A stretch of 33,171 nt of DNA from Rhizobium altiplani (GTDB lineage: Bacteria > Pseudomonadota > Alphaproteobacteria > Rhizobiales > Rhizobiaceae). A program made the position numbers and the translations under genes. Positions within the stretch are counted from its first letter, which is position 1. The number at the start of each line of letters is the position of its first letter. Shown one piece after another: positions 23,200 through 32,085 of this stretch. The stretch is from the NCBI RefSeq assembly GCF_001542405.1, contig NZ_LNCD01000107.1, positions 1 to 33,171 of the forward strand, written 5' to 3'. The notes below the pieces were generated by a model. That model worked only from the letters and a program-made list of their open reading frames with translations. It was not told the DNA's origin and ran no database searches.

Positions 23200-24393
23200 A
23201 TGCCGGACGAATCTAAAGAAGGCCTCGATCGCCGCCATTTCCTGGTAGCATCCATCGCGACGGTCGGCGCATCCGCTGCCCTTGCCGTCAACGCTGGTGC
23301 TGCAAATGCCCAGCAAGCAGCGGCACCCTCTACCAATCCGTCATCAGGAACAGCCTACACCGGCGACGTCATCGACGGGAAGAAAGTCGTCAGCGCGCTT
23401 GACGTCAACGACCTGGAGCCCGGCAAGAAGCATGCCCTCTATTTTCAGGGCGTTGAAATGCCCACCGGACAGCACTGGCATGTCTCTGTGGTGGTCGCCA
23501 AGGGAACAAAGCCAGGTAAGCGCGCCATCCTTGTCAGTGGTGTGCATGGCGACGAAATGAGTTCTATCCATACCGTCCAGACGGTGATGAACCAGCTCGA
23601 TCCGGCGAAAATGTCGGGCACGGTGATGGCGGTCACGGACGTGTCCCGCCCAGCCGTCGAAAGCATGCAGCGCAGATGGCCCAATCAGGGCAGAGGCATT
23701 GATCTGATCGATATGAACAGGGAGTGGCCCGGGAATGAGAACGGCGCCACCGCGCCCAGCCGGCACGCCGGGCTCCTGTTCAACCGGCTGCTGCGGCCGA
23801 ACGCCGACTTCGCGATTGACTTCCACACCGGAACAACCGGATTCGAAGTGACAGCGTTTAATATTGGCGGCATGGATCTGCCCGAGGTCAAGGCAATGCT
23901 GGAGCTCTATCCGGTCGGCCAGATCTTCGACAACCATGTCTATCCCGGTGTCCTGCATAACGCGTTCATCGACGTGGGAATTCCGGCCTTTACGCCGGAG
24001 ATCGGCGCTGCGCGGGTGCTGGACCTCGACATGATCTCGCTGTTCGTGGAAGGCACGATGAATGTCCTCAAGCATTACGGCATCGTCGCCGGGTCGATGG
24101 GACGCACAGGCAAGGACGTGAGTGTCTTTGTCGGAAACAGCGCCTTCCCGATTCTTGCCACCGCGGGCGGGATCGTCGAGCATCTGGTCAAGCTGAACGA
24201 CAAGGTGGAAGCCGGGCAAAAGGTGGCCATACAGCGCAACAGCTTCGGCGAGGTGGTTGCGGAGTATACAAGTGGTGTGGCTGGCGAGATAACGGGGCAA
24301 CGCAGCGATGCAATGTCCGAGCCCGGCAACCCCTTGGTATTCATCCTTTTCAACAAGCCAACGCCTGAAGGCTCAGAGGTCTATCCCGAATAG
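23200..24393 (+). CDS. Tat-exported succinylglutamate desuccinylase/aspartoacylase-family protein
   Basis: 397-residue M14-like zinc hydrolase. The N terminus has a twin-arginine signal (DRRHFLVASIATVGA, cleavage near ANAQQAA), so the enzyme is folded before export to the periplasm. Zinc ligands fit the family: His116 and Glu119 in SGVHGDEM, and His209 in DFHTGTTG. DMNREWPG (171-178) matches the substrate-binding DxNRxFPG motif. The C-terminal part forms a beta-rich domain with KLNDKVEAGQKVAI as in aspartoacylase relatives. Family members hydrolyse N-acyl amino acids or related amides; periplasmic location points to an external substrate. AAAGGG lies upstream of the ATG. Confidence 0.88.
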   Translation: MPDESKEGLDRRHFLVASIATVGASAALAVNAGAANAQQAAAPSTNPSSGTAYTGDVIDGKKVVSALDVNDLEPGKKHALYFQGVEMPTGQHWHVSVVVAKGTKPGKRAILVSGVHGDEMSSIHTVQTVMNQLDPAKMSGTVMAVTDVSRPAVESMQRRWPNQGRGIDLIDMNREWPGNENGATAPSRHAGLLFNRLLRPNADFAIDFHTGTTGFEVTAFNIGGMDLPEVKAMLELYPVGQIFDNHVYPGVLHNAFIDVGIPAFTPEIGAARVLDLDMISLFVEGTMNVLKHYGIVAGSMGRTGKDVSVFVGNSAFPILATAGGIVEHLVKLNDKVEAGQKVAIQRNSFGEVVAEYTSGVAGEITGQRSDAMSEPGNPLVFILFNKPTPEGSEVYPE

Positions 24394-24455
24394 TTCACCG
24401 TGTAGGCGATCCTTGCTCTCCTTCGCAGGACAAGCATTTGCGACGCTCTTGCGCG

Positions 24456-24475
24456 CACGCCAAGGGCTTGGCGTG
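24456..24475. repeat. Inverted repeat between the amidohydrolase gene and tRNA-Arg
   Basis: CACGCCAAG-gg-CTTGGCGTG is a perfect 9-bp palindrome with a 2-nt centre, 62 bp after the amidohydrolase stop and 91 bp past the tRNA 3' end. It may be a terminator without T-run or a protein-binding site. Confidence 0.45.
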
Positions 24476-24566
24476 TCCACCTTGCTAGCTGCCGCCCGGC
24501 GAGACGCAGAGGCTCTCGTCGGAACAAAGCCGCAGCTTCACAGCATTTTCGTCTTAATGAGGGGAA

Positions 24567-24643
24567 TGGCGCACCCGAAGAGATTCGAACTCCTGACCCC
24601 CAGATTCGTAGTCTGGTGCTCTATCCAGCTGAGCTACGGGTGC
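24567..24643 (-). tRNA. tRNA-Arg (anticodon ACG)
   Basis: On the minus strand the gene begins GCACCCGTAGCTCAG at 24643 and ends CGGGTGC-G-CCA at 24567. The acceptor stem GCACCCG/CGGGTGC is perfect, the anticodon arm CAGACTACGAATCTG gives ACG, and the T-arm contains GTTCGAATC. The D-loop AGCTGGATA has the A20 identity base for arginine. The CCA end is encoded. The ACG anticodon is normally edited to ICG to read CGU, CGC and CGA. A small hairpin AAGCGGT/ACCGCTT lies just 5' of the tRNA. Confidence 0.97.
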
Positions 24644-24765
24644 GTGCCGGAAGCGGTCAAACCGCTTGCGTGGGCGGTTCTCTAAAGGGTCCTTTGAGGG
24701 ATTGCAATAGGCATTCTGAAAAAATCGCGACTTTGGTGGTGCAGAGCTGAAATGCGAAAAATGCA

Positions 24766-26289
24766 TCACTTTTCTTGGAGTGCCCGGCCGCGATAATCGT
24801 CCAGGGATACCGGGCGGTCCGGAATTTCGATGCGGAACTGCGTTCCGACCGAGGGTTTTTCCACAAGCGCGATCGTGCCGCCGTGGGCCAGCACCAGTTC
24901 ACGGGCGATTACCAGGCCGAGGCCCGTGCCGCCGGAGCGGGCTGATCCGCGGAAGGCTGCGAAGAGATTCTGTCTGGCTTTCTGCGGCATGCCGGGGCCA
25001 GTGTCGTCGACGATAATGTTGACGACGCTGCCGACACGTTGGGCCGAAACCGTGATTCGCTTGATGCCGTCCGGTCCCCGCCCCGCGCCAGGCACGCTCA
25101 GCGCCTGCACGGCGTTGCGGCAGAGATTGTGGATCACCCGGAACAGTTGCTCGCTGTCTGCATCGACCTCAAGGTCGGGCGCCATCTGTTCGACGAATTC
25201 AATGCCGCTCTGGGCATCGACCGCGAGCATGTCCTTGACGTCCTGTGTCAGGTCGAAAAGCCGGACGCGGCGCCTGCGTGGAGCGGCTTCGCTTGCCTGG
25301 CCATAGGACAAGACCTCGGTCGTATAGCCGACAGCGCGGTCGATCGTGCGCAGCAGCTTTGGCGCGAAGGCCTTCACCATAGGATCGTCGACGTCCACGA
25401 GGCGGTCCGACATCAGCTGCGCCGAGGCCAGGATGTTGCGCATGTCGTGATTGATCTTGGAGACGGCAAGCCCCAGGGCAGCAAGGTTCTTCTGCTGCTT
25501 CAGCGTCTTCTGCAGCTCCATCTGCATCGAGGTCAGGTGTCGGCCGGCAACCGCAAGCTCATCGCGCCCGCCATCGCCGACAAAGACGTTCTGCGGATTT
25601 TCCGGATCGGAGGAGAATTGCTGCATGCTGCCCGTCAGCTTGCGAATCGGCCGGATCAGGATCCGGTTGATCGCGAAGAAAACCAGTGTCGCGGTGAACA
25701 TCGAAATCAGAATGGACAACAGAAAGACGTTGCGGGAATAGACCAGCATCGCATTGCGGAGGTGCTTGTCCTTCATCAGCACTTCCACGCCGGTATTGGT
25801 GTCCTGCACCGGGCCATAGACGCGGATCATGCGATTGCCGCCGAAAATCATCGTATCGAGCGCATCGCGGATCGCGATCATCGGCGGCACGTCGGTCAGA
25901 TCATACTGTTCGTCAACGGAGGTCGGCATATCAGTCGTCGCAAGCAGACGCGAGGTGCCCTCTTTCCGCAAGACGATCGCCTTTGTGCCGGTCGCCTCCA
26001 AAGTTTCCTTCTGTAAGGCGCGCGGCAACTCCACCGGCTGCAGGCCATCGATAACGATCGCGGCCGCGGCCGCGGCGTTCAACCGCTCATCCAGCCAGCG
26101 CAGACGCATACTGGCAACCGAGGGGAAGAAGATCAGCACCTCGGCTAGCATGATGCAGACAACCGTCAGCCACAGCAGCTTGCCGGAAAGCCCGCCGAAC
26201 TTTCCGGACGGGCGGTGCTCCGCCCTGTTGGTCTCATTCCCTGCAGCACCGCTCTGGGGAAGATTCTCGCCTTGATCGTTGGCTTGCAT
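24766..26289 (-). CDS. Membrane sensor histidine kinase
   Basis: 507-residue kinase. Two membrane helices (about 38-60 and 187-210) enclose a periplasmic sensor of about 125 residues. A HAMP-like linker (RPIRKLTGSMQQF) follows, then the phosphoacceptor box with His281 in SKINHDMRNIL, then the ATPase domain: N-box HNLCRNAVQAL (Asn392), G1 box DDTGPGMP and G2 box GTGLGLVIARELV. The HDMRN variant of the H-box is common in alphaproteobacterial kinases. No response regulator gene adjoins, so it is an orphan kinase here. It lies downstream of the chemoreceptor gene on the same strand, behind a terminator. The signal is unknown. Confidence 0.9.
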   Translation of the reverse strand: MQANDQGENLPQSGAAGNETNRAEHRPSGKFGGLSGKLLWLTVVCIMLAEVLIFFPSVASMRLRWLDERLNAAAAAAIVIDGLQPVELPRALQKETLEATGTKAIVLRKEGTSRLLATTDMPTSVDEQYDLTDVPPMIAIRDALDTMIFGGNRMIRVYGPVQDTNTGVEVLMKDKHLRNAMLVYSRNVFLLSILISMFTATLVFFAINRILIRPIRKLTGSMQQFSSDPENPQNVFVGDGGRDELAVAGRHLTSMQMELQKTLKQQKNLAALGLAVSKINHDMRNILASAQLMSDRLVDVDDPMVKAFAPKLLRTIDRAVGYTTEVLSYGQASEAAPRRRRVRLFDLTQDVKDMLAVDAQSGIEFVEQMAPDLEVDADSEQLFRVIHNLCRNAVQALSVPGAGRGPDGIKRITVSAQRVGSVVNIIVDDTGPGMPQKARQNLFAAFRGSARSGGTGLGLVIARELVLAHGGTIALVEKPSVGTQFRIEIPDRPVSLDDYRGRALQEK

Positions 26290-26390
26290 CGTCTTTCGTC
26301 CGCTCGGCGCCAGGCGCCCTTCGCGACTTCTATATTAGCCGATGACGGTTCGCTTTCAAATCTTTGAGAGCAACGCCGCTTGCGACAAAA

Positions 26391-26418
26391 GGAAACGCCG
26401 CCCGGGGGCGGCGTTTCC
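26391..26418 (-). terminator. Terminator of the chemoreceptor gene
   Basis: GGAAACGCCGCC/GGCGGCGTTTCC is a perfect 12-bp stem with a 4-nt loop. On the minus strand it continues into TTTTGT and starts 28 bp after the mcp stop, so it should end that transcript before the histidine kinase gene. Confidence 0.85.
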
Positions 26419-26445
26419 GATCGGTCGAAAGAGGAAGAGAGCTGA

Positions 26446-28488
26446 TCAGAACTCTTCCCAATTCTGCTCGGCGACGGCGGCATTACCGGCGAATGCGCGT
26501 GCGACGGTGCCCATGGCGCGGCGCGCTGGTGAGGCCACCGGACGATGCTCCTGCTGGCGCGCAACGGCGACAGGCGCCGCGGCCGGCACGTTCGAAACCT
26601 TGAAGCGCGAGATGAGGCGGACGAGGCCGTCGGCTTCGCCGGAGAGCTTGTGCGTTGCCGCGGAGGTTTCCTCGACCATGGCGGCGTTCTGTTGCGTCAC
26701 CTGGTCCATCTGGTTGATGGCCGTGTTGACCTCCTTGAGGCCGGTCGACTGCTCCTTCGCGGCAGTCGCGATCGAGTGAATATGGTCGTTGATCGCGTTG
26801 ACGCGGCTTTCGATCTGGGACAGCGCCTCGCCGGTGGCCTGAACGAGCTTCACGCCGACCTGGACTTCGTCCCCCGACTTGGTGATCAGGCCCTTGATGT
26901 CCTTTGCGGCGGTTGCCGAGCGCTGCGCCAGTTCGCGGACCTCCTGGGCGACGACGGCAAAGCCCTTGCCCGCCTCGCCGGCACGCGCGGCTTCGACACC
27001 GGCATTGAGGGCGAGCAGGTTCGTCTGGAAGGCGATCTCGTCGATGACGTTGATGATCTGGCTGATTTCGCGCGAGGCCTGCTCGATGCGGCCCATGGCG
27101 TCGACGGCATTGCGGACGACAACGCCCGATTTGCCGGCATCGTCCTTGGCCTCGGACACCATGACGCTGGCCTCCTGCGCGCGCTCTGTCGAATTGTTGA
27201 CCACGGCCGTGATCTCATCGAGGGCTGCCGAGGTTTCCTCGAGAGCCGCTGCCTGCTGCTCGGTGCGCTTGGAGAGGTCGTCGCTTGCGGCGCGCAGCTC
27301 GTTGGTGTTTCCGTGGAAGCCTTCTGCCGTTTCGCGGACTTCGCGTATGGTCGTCTGAAGGGTGGCGAAGGTGCTGTTGACGTTCTGCTGCAGTTCGGCG
27401 AAGGCGCCGTGGAAGCTGCCGCGCATCGTCTGCGTCAGGTCGCCTTCCGCCAGGCTTGCAATCACGCGGCGTGTTTCGCCGACACCGGCATCGATACTCG
27501 AGAGCAGCTGGTTGATGTTGGTGGCGAACTGATTGAGGTTCTCGTCACCATAGTCCTTTTCGATGCGGCGGCTGAAGTCGCCGGCAGCTGCGGAAGCCAC
27601 GACCACGGACATGCTGGACTGCAGATCGTCGCTCTTGGCACGCATGGCGGCCTCCTGCGCGTTCATGCGGCGGACGGCGAGACCGTTTTCCTTGAAGACG
27701 GCAACGGCCGCAGCCATCTCACCGATTTCATCCTGACGGCCGGCAAACGGCACGTCGGCATCAAAATTGCCGTCAGCCACTTCCTTGATCGCCTGGGTAA
27801 CCTTGTTGATCGGACGGCTGAGCTGGATCGTGCCGATGTAGAAGCCCATGCCGATGCCAGCCGTGACGCCGACAACACTGATCGCGATCACGAGCCACAA
27901 GATTGAGGTGCGCGAGCTTTCGACGAGAGCATTGACAGCGTCCAGCGTCGCCTTGTCGGTGGCCACGACAGCGTCGATTTCGGCCTGGAAGGCTTTGCGG
28001 TTGGCGCGGTTGGCATCGTTGTTGCCTTGCTCGCTGGCAGCCTGCGGGCTCACCTCCGTGCCGAGACGCGCTGTTTCGGTGCGGAATGTCCGGAATTCCT
28101 TGGCACGTTCAACCAGCTTGGCAAAGGCACCCTTCTGACTTTCGGGAACGAGCGGGGTCCAGGAGGCGATCACATTGTCGATCTGGTCGAGGTTCGCAAG
28201 CAGTCCCTTGGCGAAGGTAGCGGCCTCCTTCGTCGCGGGCGCACTGTAAATTCCGCGTGCTTCCATGACCGTCGCCGTCACAAAACGGTTAAGGCGCTCA
28301 CCGGCGTAGGCGCGATCAGATGCGTCTTCGTAAGCCGACAGATTAGTATCGTATTGATGCACGGCCCAAAGCGCCGTCGCCCCGATCAGCAATGCAACGC
28401 CACACATGGCGGAAACAAGCAGATTGATCTTACCTCGAATTTTCAAAGGAAAAGCCCCCCAAAGACTGATGACAAGCCGGGAAAGCAT
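26446..28488 (-). CDS. Methyl-accepting chemotaxis protein
   Basis: 680-residue chemoreceptor. TM1 is about 20-43 and TM2 about 194-219, enclosing a 150-residue helical periplasmic sensor. A HAMP domain follows (217-270), a second HAMP-like segment lies near 337-384, and the signalling domain has its hairpin tip at about 480-530 (IDEIAFQTNLLALNAGVEA onward). The C terminus ends in NWEEF, the docking pentapeptide for CheR/CheB, so this receptor should be adaptation-competent. The ATG at 28488 lacks a clear ribosome-binding site; a TTG at 28446, just before KIRGKINLL, has G-rich sequence upstream and is an alternative start. Ligand unknown. Confidence 0.93.
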   Translation of the reverse strand: MLSRLVISLWGAFPLKIRGKINLLVSAMCGVALLIGATALWAVHQYDTNLSAYEDASDRAYAGERLNRFVTATVMEARGIYSAPATKEAATFAKGLLANLDQIDNVIASWTPLVPESQKGAFAKLVERAKEFRTFRTETARLGTEVSPQAASEQGNNDANRANRKAFQAEIDAVVATDKATLDAVNALVESSRTSILWLVIAISVVGVTAGIGMGFYIGTIQLSRPINKVTQAIKEVADGNFDADVPFAGRQDEIGEMAAAVAVFKENGLAVRRMNAQEAAMRAKSDDLQSSMSVVVASAAAGDFSRRIEKDYGDENLNQFATNINQLLSSIDAGVGETRRVIASLAEGDLTQTMRGSFHGAFAELQQNVNSTFATLQTTIREVRETAEGFHGNTNELRAASDDLSKRTEQQAAALEETSAALDEITAVVNNSTERAQEASVMVSEAKDDAGKSGVVVRNAVDAMGRIEQASREISQIINVIDEIAFQTNLLALNAGVEAARAGEAGKGFAVVAQEVRELAQRSATAAKDIKGLITKSGDEVQVGVKLVQATGEALSQIESRVNAINDHIHSIATAAKEQSTGLKEVNTAINQMDQVTQQNAAMVEETSAATHKLSGEADGLVRLISRFKVSNVPAAAPVAVARQQEHRPVASPARRAMGTVARAFAGNAAVAEQNWEEF

Positions 28489-28753
28489 TCCGGCCGATAG
28501 CTAAAATTGGCCCAAATAAATTAACGTTAGATTTCGGGTGCTTGGCTGCAGCACTACAAAAAATTACCCGTACTTAATCGCCGCCGCTTCGCTTTTTGCG
28601 CGCAGAAGCGTTAGACGCTGGGCAGGATGCGTGCTGTAGTTGAAACTTGAGAAAAATATTACGCCAGCGCATGGCTCACTGCTTGTCACAATGATTAATG
28701 CGCTTCACGAAATCTTGTACTCCGGGCGCAAACTCGGAAATCCCCGGCGATAA
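28489..28753. other. Spacer between the divergent chemoreceptor and rpmH genes
   Basis: No coding frame with support. It contains an AT-rich part next to the mcp start, with the palindrome TAACGTTA inside AAATTAACGTTAGATTT near 28518-28535, likely part of the mcp promoter region. I see no DnaA-box cluster, so nothing suggests a replication origin. Confidence 0.5.
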
Positions 28754-28782
28754 TTGACTTTGGGGGCCTTCATCCGTATAAG
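28754..28782 (+). promoter_or_regulatory. Strong sigma-70 promoter of rpmH
   Basis: TTGACT (28754-28759), a 17-nt spacer and TATAAG (28777-28782) match the consensus at five of six bases in each box. Transcription would start near 28790, giving a leader of about 105 nt before rpmH, and could continue through rnpA and yidC to the terminator at 31250. Confidence 0.8.
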
Positions 28783-28893
28783 CCGCCGCACGTCCGGTCA
28801 TATAAGGCTTTTATTAGCCTCGCCCGTTCGAAAAACAACGCTCCTTGCAATATGCAAATTCAAGAAGGGCCGCACTCCGCGGTGTTTAAATAA

Positions 28894-29028
28894 ATGAAGC
28901 GTACCTACCAACCATCCAAGCTTGTCCGCAAGCGCCGCCACGGTTTCCGTGCACGTATGGCCACCAAGGGCGGCCGTAAGGTCATCGTTGCTCGCCGCGC
29001 ACGCGGTCGCAAGCGTCTTTCGGCCTAA
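28894..29028 (+). CDS. rpmH: 50S ribosomal protein L34
   Basis: 44-residue, very basic protein beginning MKRTYQPSKLVRKRRHGFRA and ending RARGRKRLSA, a textbook L34 sequence of normal length. It sits on the large ribosomal subunit. It is the first gene of the rpmH-rnpA-yidC-engB block found across bacteria; dnaA, its neighbour in many other phyla, is absent as usual for Rhizobiales. No strong Shine-Dalgarno is visible just before the ATG (the leader ends in TTTAAATAA), which is notable for so highly expressed a gene. Confidence 0.98.
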   Translation: MKRTYQPSKLVRKRRHGFRARMATKGGRKVIVARRARGRKRLSA

Positions 29029-29049
29029 GGCCGAATTGCCCGATAAGAG

Positions 29050-29451
29050 ATGGCGGGCGAATTGACGACCAATAACAAGAAAATGACTGCCGGGCGGCTG
29101 AAAAGCCGCCCGCAGTTTCTTGCTGTCCGCCAGGGCGAAAAACGCAAGGGCGGTTTCTTCCTGCTTGAGGTGCTCGACCGGAAGGAACCGGAGACCGAAG
29201 CCCGCGTCGGCTTCACCGTCACCAAGAAACACGGCAACGCGGTCGAACGAAACCGCATGCGGCGGCGCCTGAAAGAGGCGGTGCGACTTCATGCAGGGTT
29301 TGCAATGCAGCCCGGACACGACTATGTGGTTGTCGCGCGAAGGGACGTGCTGAAAGCATCCTTCAAAGAATTAGCCGCAGAGCTCAAAACTCGCGTCGAG
29401 ACCAAGCCGAAACACAAGCGGTCCGGAGACGGCCGCCCCAGGAACGTATGA
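29050..29451 (+). CDS. rnpA: Ribonuclease P protein component
   Basis: 133-residue basic protein that assists RNase P RNA in trimming tRNA 5' leaders. The family motif RNRMRRRLKEAVR is at 68-80, preceded by ARVGFTVTKKHGNAVE. The N terminus (first 12 residues) is variable, and a second ATG at 29083 is possible; the first has AAGAG upstream. It overlaps yidC by 4 bp (ATGA at 29448-29451) and follows rpmH by 21 bp, so the three genes form one operon. Confidence 0.96.
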   Translation: MAGELTTNNKKMTAGRLKSRPQFLAVRQGEKRKGGFFLLEVLDRKEPETEARVGFTVTKKHGNAVERNRMRRRLKEAVRLHAGFAMQPGHDYVVVARRDVLKASFKELAAELKTRVETKPKHKRSGDGRPRNV

Positions 29452-31247
29452 TGCAAAACAACCGCAATTATTTCATTGCGATCGCTCTCTCAGTGCTGAT
29501 CGTTCTCGGCTGGCAGTTCCTCTATATGAATCCGCGCATCGAGGCTCAGCGCAAGGCGGAGCTTGCCCAGAAGGCACAGCAACACACCGAGCAAGTGCAG
29601 ACGCCTGCGCCCGGCGGCGCAACGACGGCGCAGCCGAACGGGGCGGCTCCCACCGACCAGGCTCCGGCGGTGGCGTCGATTGCAGATGCTCTTGCGAAGA
29701 ACCCGCGCATCACGATCGATACGCAGGCACTTTCCGGTTCGATCAACCTTGTCGGCGCCCGTCTGGACGACCTCCGGCTCAAGCGCTACCACGAGACAGT
29801 CGACGACAGCAGCCCGATCATCACCCTGCTCAGCCCCTCCGAAACGAAGGACGGCTACTTTGCCGAACTCGGCTATATCGGTGGCGACGCGACCGGCAGC
29901 GTGCCGGGTCCCTCGACGGTGTGGACAGCGCCGGCTGACGCAAAGCTGACCGAAAAGACCCCGGTCACGCTTACTTACACCAATGACAAGGGCGTCACCT
30001 TCGCGCGCACCATTTCCGTTGACGAGAACTACATGTTCACGGTCACGGACAAGATCACCAATGCCGGTCAGGCTCCGGTCGCGCTTTCCGGATACGGCCG
30101 CATCACGCGCTACAACAAGCCGGCTGTCGCCTCCACCTATGTTCTGCATGAAGGTTTCATCGGTGTTATCGGCGAAGATGGACTTGTCGAAAGCAAGTAT
30201 ACCGCCGTTGAAAAAGAAGCCGTCAATATGGCGAACGCAACCGGCGGCTGGCTCGGGATCACCGACAAATATTGGGCAGCGACGCTCATCCCGCCGCAGC
30301 AGACCCCCTTCGACGCCCGCTTCAGCCACTTCACGGACGGACAACCGCGTTTCCAGGCGGACTACAAGCAGAATGCGGTCACCGTCGCGCCCGGCCAGTC
30401 GACTGAGCTCAAGAACCTGATTTTTGCCGGCGCCAAGGTCGTTCCTGTCATCGACAACTATAAGGATACGTATCAGATCCCTCGCTTCGATCGCCTGATC
30501 GACTGGGGCTGGTTCTACTTCCTGACGAAGCCGATGTTCAGGCTGATGGACTTCTTCTTCCATTACTTCGGCAACTTCGGCGTCGCGATCCTGCTGACCA
30601 CCATCGTCGTCAAGGCGCTGTTCTTCCCGCTCGCCAGCAAGCAGTACGCTTCGATGGCGAACATGAAGCGTGTTCAGCCGAAGATGGAAGAGCTGAAGGC
30701 CAAGTTCGGCGACGACCGCATGGGCCTACAACAGGCGACGATGGCGCTCTACAAGGAAGAGAAGATCAATCCGATCGCCGGTTGCTGGCCGATCGCGCTG
30801 CAGATCCCTATCTTCTTCTCGCTCTACAAGGTGATCTACATCACCATCGAGATGCGCCACGCGCCGTTCTTCGGCTGGATCCAGGACCTTTCGGCGCCCG
30901 ATCCGACCTCGTTCATCAACCTTTTCGGCCTGTTGCCGTTTGCTGCTCCGACCTTCCTGCATCTCGGCGTCTGGCCGCTGATCATGGGTGTGACGATGTT
31001 CCTGCAGATGCGCATGAACCCGACCCCGCCGGATCCGACACAGGCGATGATCTTCAACTGGATGCCGCTGGTCTTCACCTTCATGCTGGCAAGCTTCCCG
31101 GCTGGCCTGGTCATCTACTGGGCCTGGAACAACACGCTTTCGGTCATCCAGCAGGGCGTGATCATGCGTCGCCATGGCGTGAAGATCGAGCTCTTCGACA
31201 ATCTGAAGGGGCTCTTCAAACGAAAGCCGGCTCCGACAGACAAATGA
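29448..31247 (+). CDS. yidC: Membrane protein insertase YidC
   Basis: 599-residue inner-membrane insertase that works alone or with SecYEG. The N-terminal helix (about 8-25) is followed by a Gln/Ala/Pro-rich linker and a large periplasmic domain (about 60-350) typical of Gram-negative YidC. From residue about 355 the conserved core of five helices follows, with the cytoplasmic C1 loop KQYASMANMKRVQPKMEELK and the INPIAGCWPIALQIPIFFSL helix. The basic C terminus (FKRKPAPTDK) suits ribosome contact. The start codon overlaps the rnpA stop. A terminator follows directly. Confidence 0.98.
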   Translation: MMQNNRNYFIAIALSVLIVLGWQFLYMNPRIEAQRKAELAQKAQQHTEQVQTPAPGGATTAQPNGAAPTDQAPAVASIADALAKNPRITIDTQALSGSINLVGARLDDLRLKRYHETVDDSSPIITLLSPSETKDGYFAELGYIGGDATGSVPGPSTVWTAPADAKLTEKTPVTLTYTNDKGVTFARTISVDENYMFTVTDKITNAGQAPVALSGYGRITRYNKPAVASTYVLHEGFIGVIGEDGLVESKYTAVEKEAVNMANATGGWLGITDKYWAATLIPPQQTPFDARFSHFTDGQPRFQADYKQNAVTVAPGQSTELKNLIFAGAKVVPVIDNYKDTYQIPRFDRLIDWGWFYFLTKPMFRLMDFFFHYFGNFGVAILLTTIVVKALFFPLASKQYASMANMKRVQPKMEELKAKFGDDRMGLQQATMALYKEEKINPIAGCWPIALQIPIFFSLYKVIYITIEMRHAPFFGWIQDLSAPDPTSFINLFGLLPFAAPTFLHLGVWPLIMGVTMFLQMRMNPTPPDPTQAMIFNWMPLVFTFMLASFPAGLVIYWAWNNTLSVIQQGVIMRRHGVKIELFDNLKGLFKRKPAPTDK

Positions 31248-31249
31248 CG

Positions 31250-31274
31250 AAAGCCCCGCTCCGGCGGGGCTTTT
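31250..31274 (+). terminator. Rho-independent terminator after yidC
   Basis: AAAGCCCCGC-tccg-GCGGGGCTTTT: a 7-bp GC stem (31253-31259 with 31264-31270) extended by A/T pairs and followed by TTTT, starting 3 bp after the yidC stop. It should end the rpmH-rnpA-yidC transcript. Confidence 0.9.
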
Positions 31275-31373
31275 CATTTGTACCCCGCCGCGGTGTCCGA
31301 CGACTGTGCGGTTGACAAAATCGCCTGGAACCTGAATGCCATAGGCACACTGGATTTTGCTGGAAAAGGCCGA

Positions 31374-32033
31374 ATGACCGACAATAAGAACGACAAGCCG
31401 CTGTTCGGGCGCCCCTGGACCTTTATCCGCGGTGTTCCCTCCCTGAAATTCCTGCCGCCGGAAGGACCGCTGGAAGTGGCTTTTGCCGGCCGTTCGAACG
31501 TTGGCAAGTCTTCTTTGATCAACGCGCTCGTCAGTCACAAGGGGCTGGCGCGCACCTCCAATACGCCAGGCCGGACGCAGGAGCTCAACTACTTCGTGCC
31601 GGAAGGCTATTCGGGCGAAAGCGGCGACCTGCCGCCGATGGCTCTGGTCGACATGCCGGGCTACGGCTACGCGCAGGCGCCGAAAGACCAGGTCGACGCC
31701 TGGACGAAGCTCGTCTTCGATTACCTGCGCGGCCGCGCGACGTTGAAGCGCGTCTACGTGTTGATCGACAGCCGCCACGGAGTGAAGAAGAACGACGATG
31801 AGGTGCTGGATCTACTGGATAAGGCTGCCGTCTCGTACCAGATCGTTCTGACCAAGACCGACAAGATCAAACCACCGGCTGTGACCAAGTTGCTCGCGGA
31901 GACCGCGGAAAAGATCAAGAAGCGGCCCGCCGCCTATCCGGCCATCATCGCCACGTCCTCGGAAAAGAGCGAGGGTCTCGATGACCTGCGCGAGGCAATC
32001 GCGCAAACGGTCGGTATCGCCAACTGGAAATGA
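31374..32033 (+). CDS. engB: Ribosome biogenesis GTP-binding protein EngB/YsxC
   Basis: 219-residue TrmE-Era-type GTPase needed for large-subunit assembly. G1 GRSNVGKSS is at 39-47, G2 TPGRTQ at 64-69, G3 DMPGYGYA at 93-100 and G4 TKTDK at 160-164. The start at 31374 follows GGAAAAGG and gives the usual length; the frame open from 31278 overruns the terminator spacer. It is separated from yidC by a terminator, so it probably has its own promoter in the 100-bp gap (a TTGACA lies near 31313, without a clear -10 box). Confidence 0.96.
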   Translation: MTDNKNDKPLFGRPWTFIRGVPSLKFLPPEGPLEVAFAGRSNVGKSSLINALVSHKGLARTSNTPGRTQELNYFVPEGYSGESGDLPPMALVDMPGYGYAQAPKDQVDAWTKLVFDYLRGRATLKRVYVLIDSRHGVKKNDDEVLDLLDKAAVSYQIVLTKTDKIKPPAVTKLLAETAEKIKKRPAAYPAIIATSSEKSEGLDDLREAIAQTVGIANWK

Positions 32034-32034
32034 A

Positions 32035-32066
32035 AGAAGACGCCCCGGTGGAACGGGGCGCCTTCT
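32035..32066. terminator. Bidirectional terminator between engB and the fasciclin gene
   Basis: AGAAG-a-CGCCCCG/CGGGGCG-c-CTTCT forms a stem of 12 pairs with one mismatch and a 6-nt loop, directly after the engB stop and 20 bp from the convergent fasciclin stop. Confidence 0.75.
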
Positions 32067-32085
32067 ATTGACCGCCTGAACTAAT

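Noticed and set aside
22668..23336. 222-residue minus-strand frame over the gap and the next gene start
   Set aside because: No ribosome-binding site, no domain, and it begins inside the opposite strand of the Tat-signal coding region.
24456..24643. Genomic island border at tRNA-Arg
   Set aside because: No integrase gene and no duplicated tRNA 3' end seen within the window on either side.
26545..27906. 453-residue frame antisense to the chemoreceptor gene
   Set aside because: Composition rich in D, G, R and L with no domain, typical of the strand opposite a GC-rich gene.
28489..28893. Possible replication origin next to rpmH
   Set aside because: No cluster of DnaA boxes and no dnaA or parAB; Rhizobiales carry this block away from the origin.
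29490..30563. 357-residue frame antisense to yidC
   Set aside because: Shadow of yidC; no start signal or recognisable motif.
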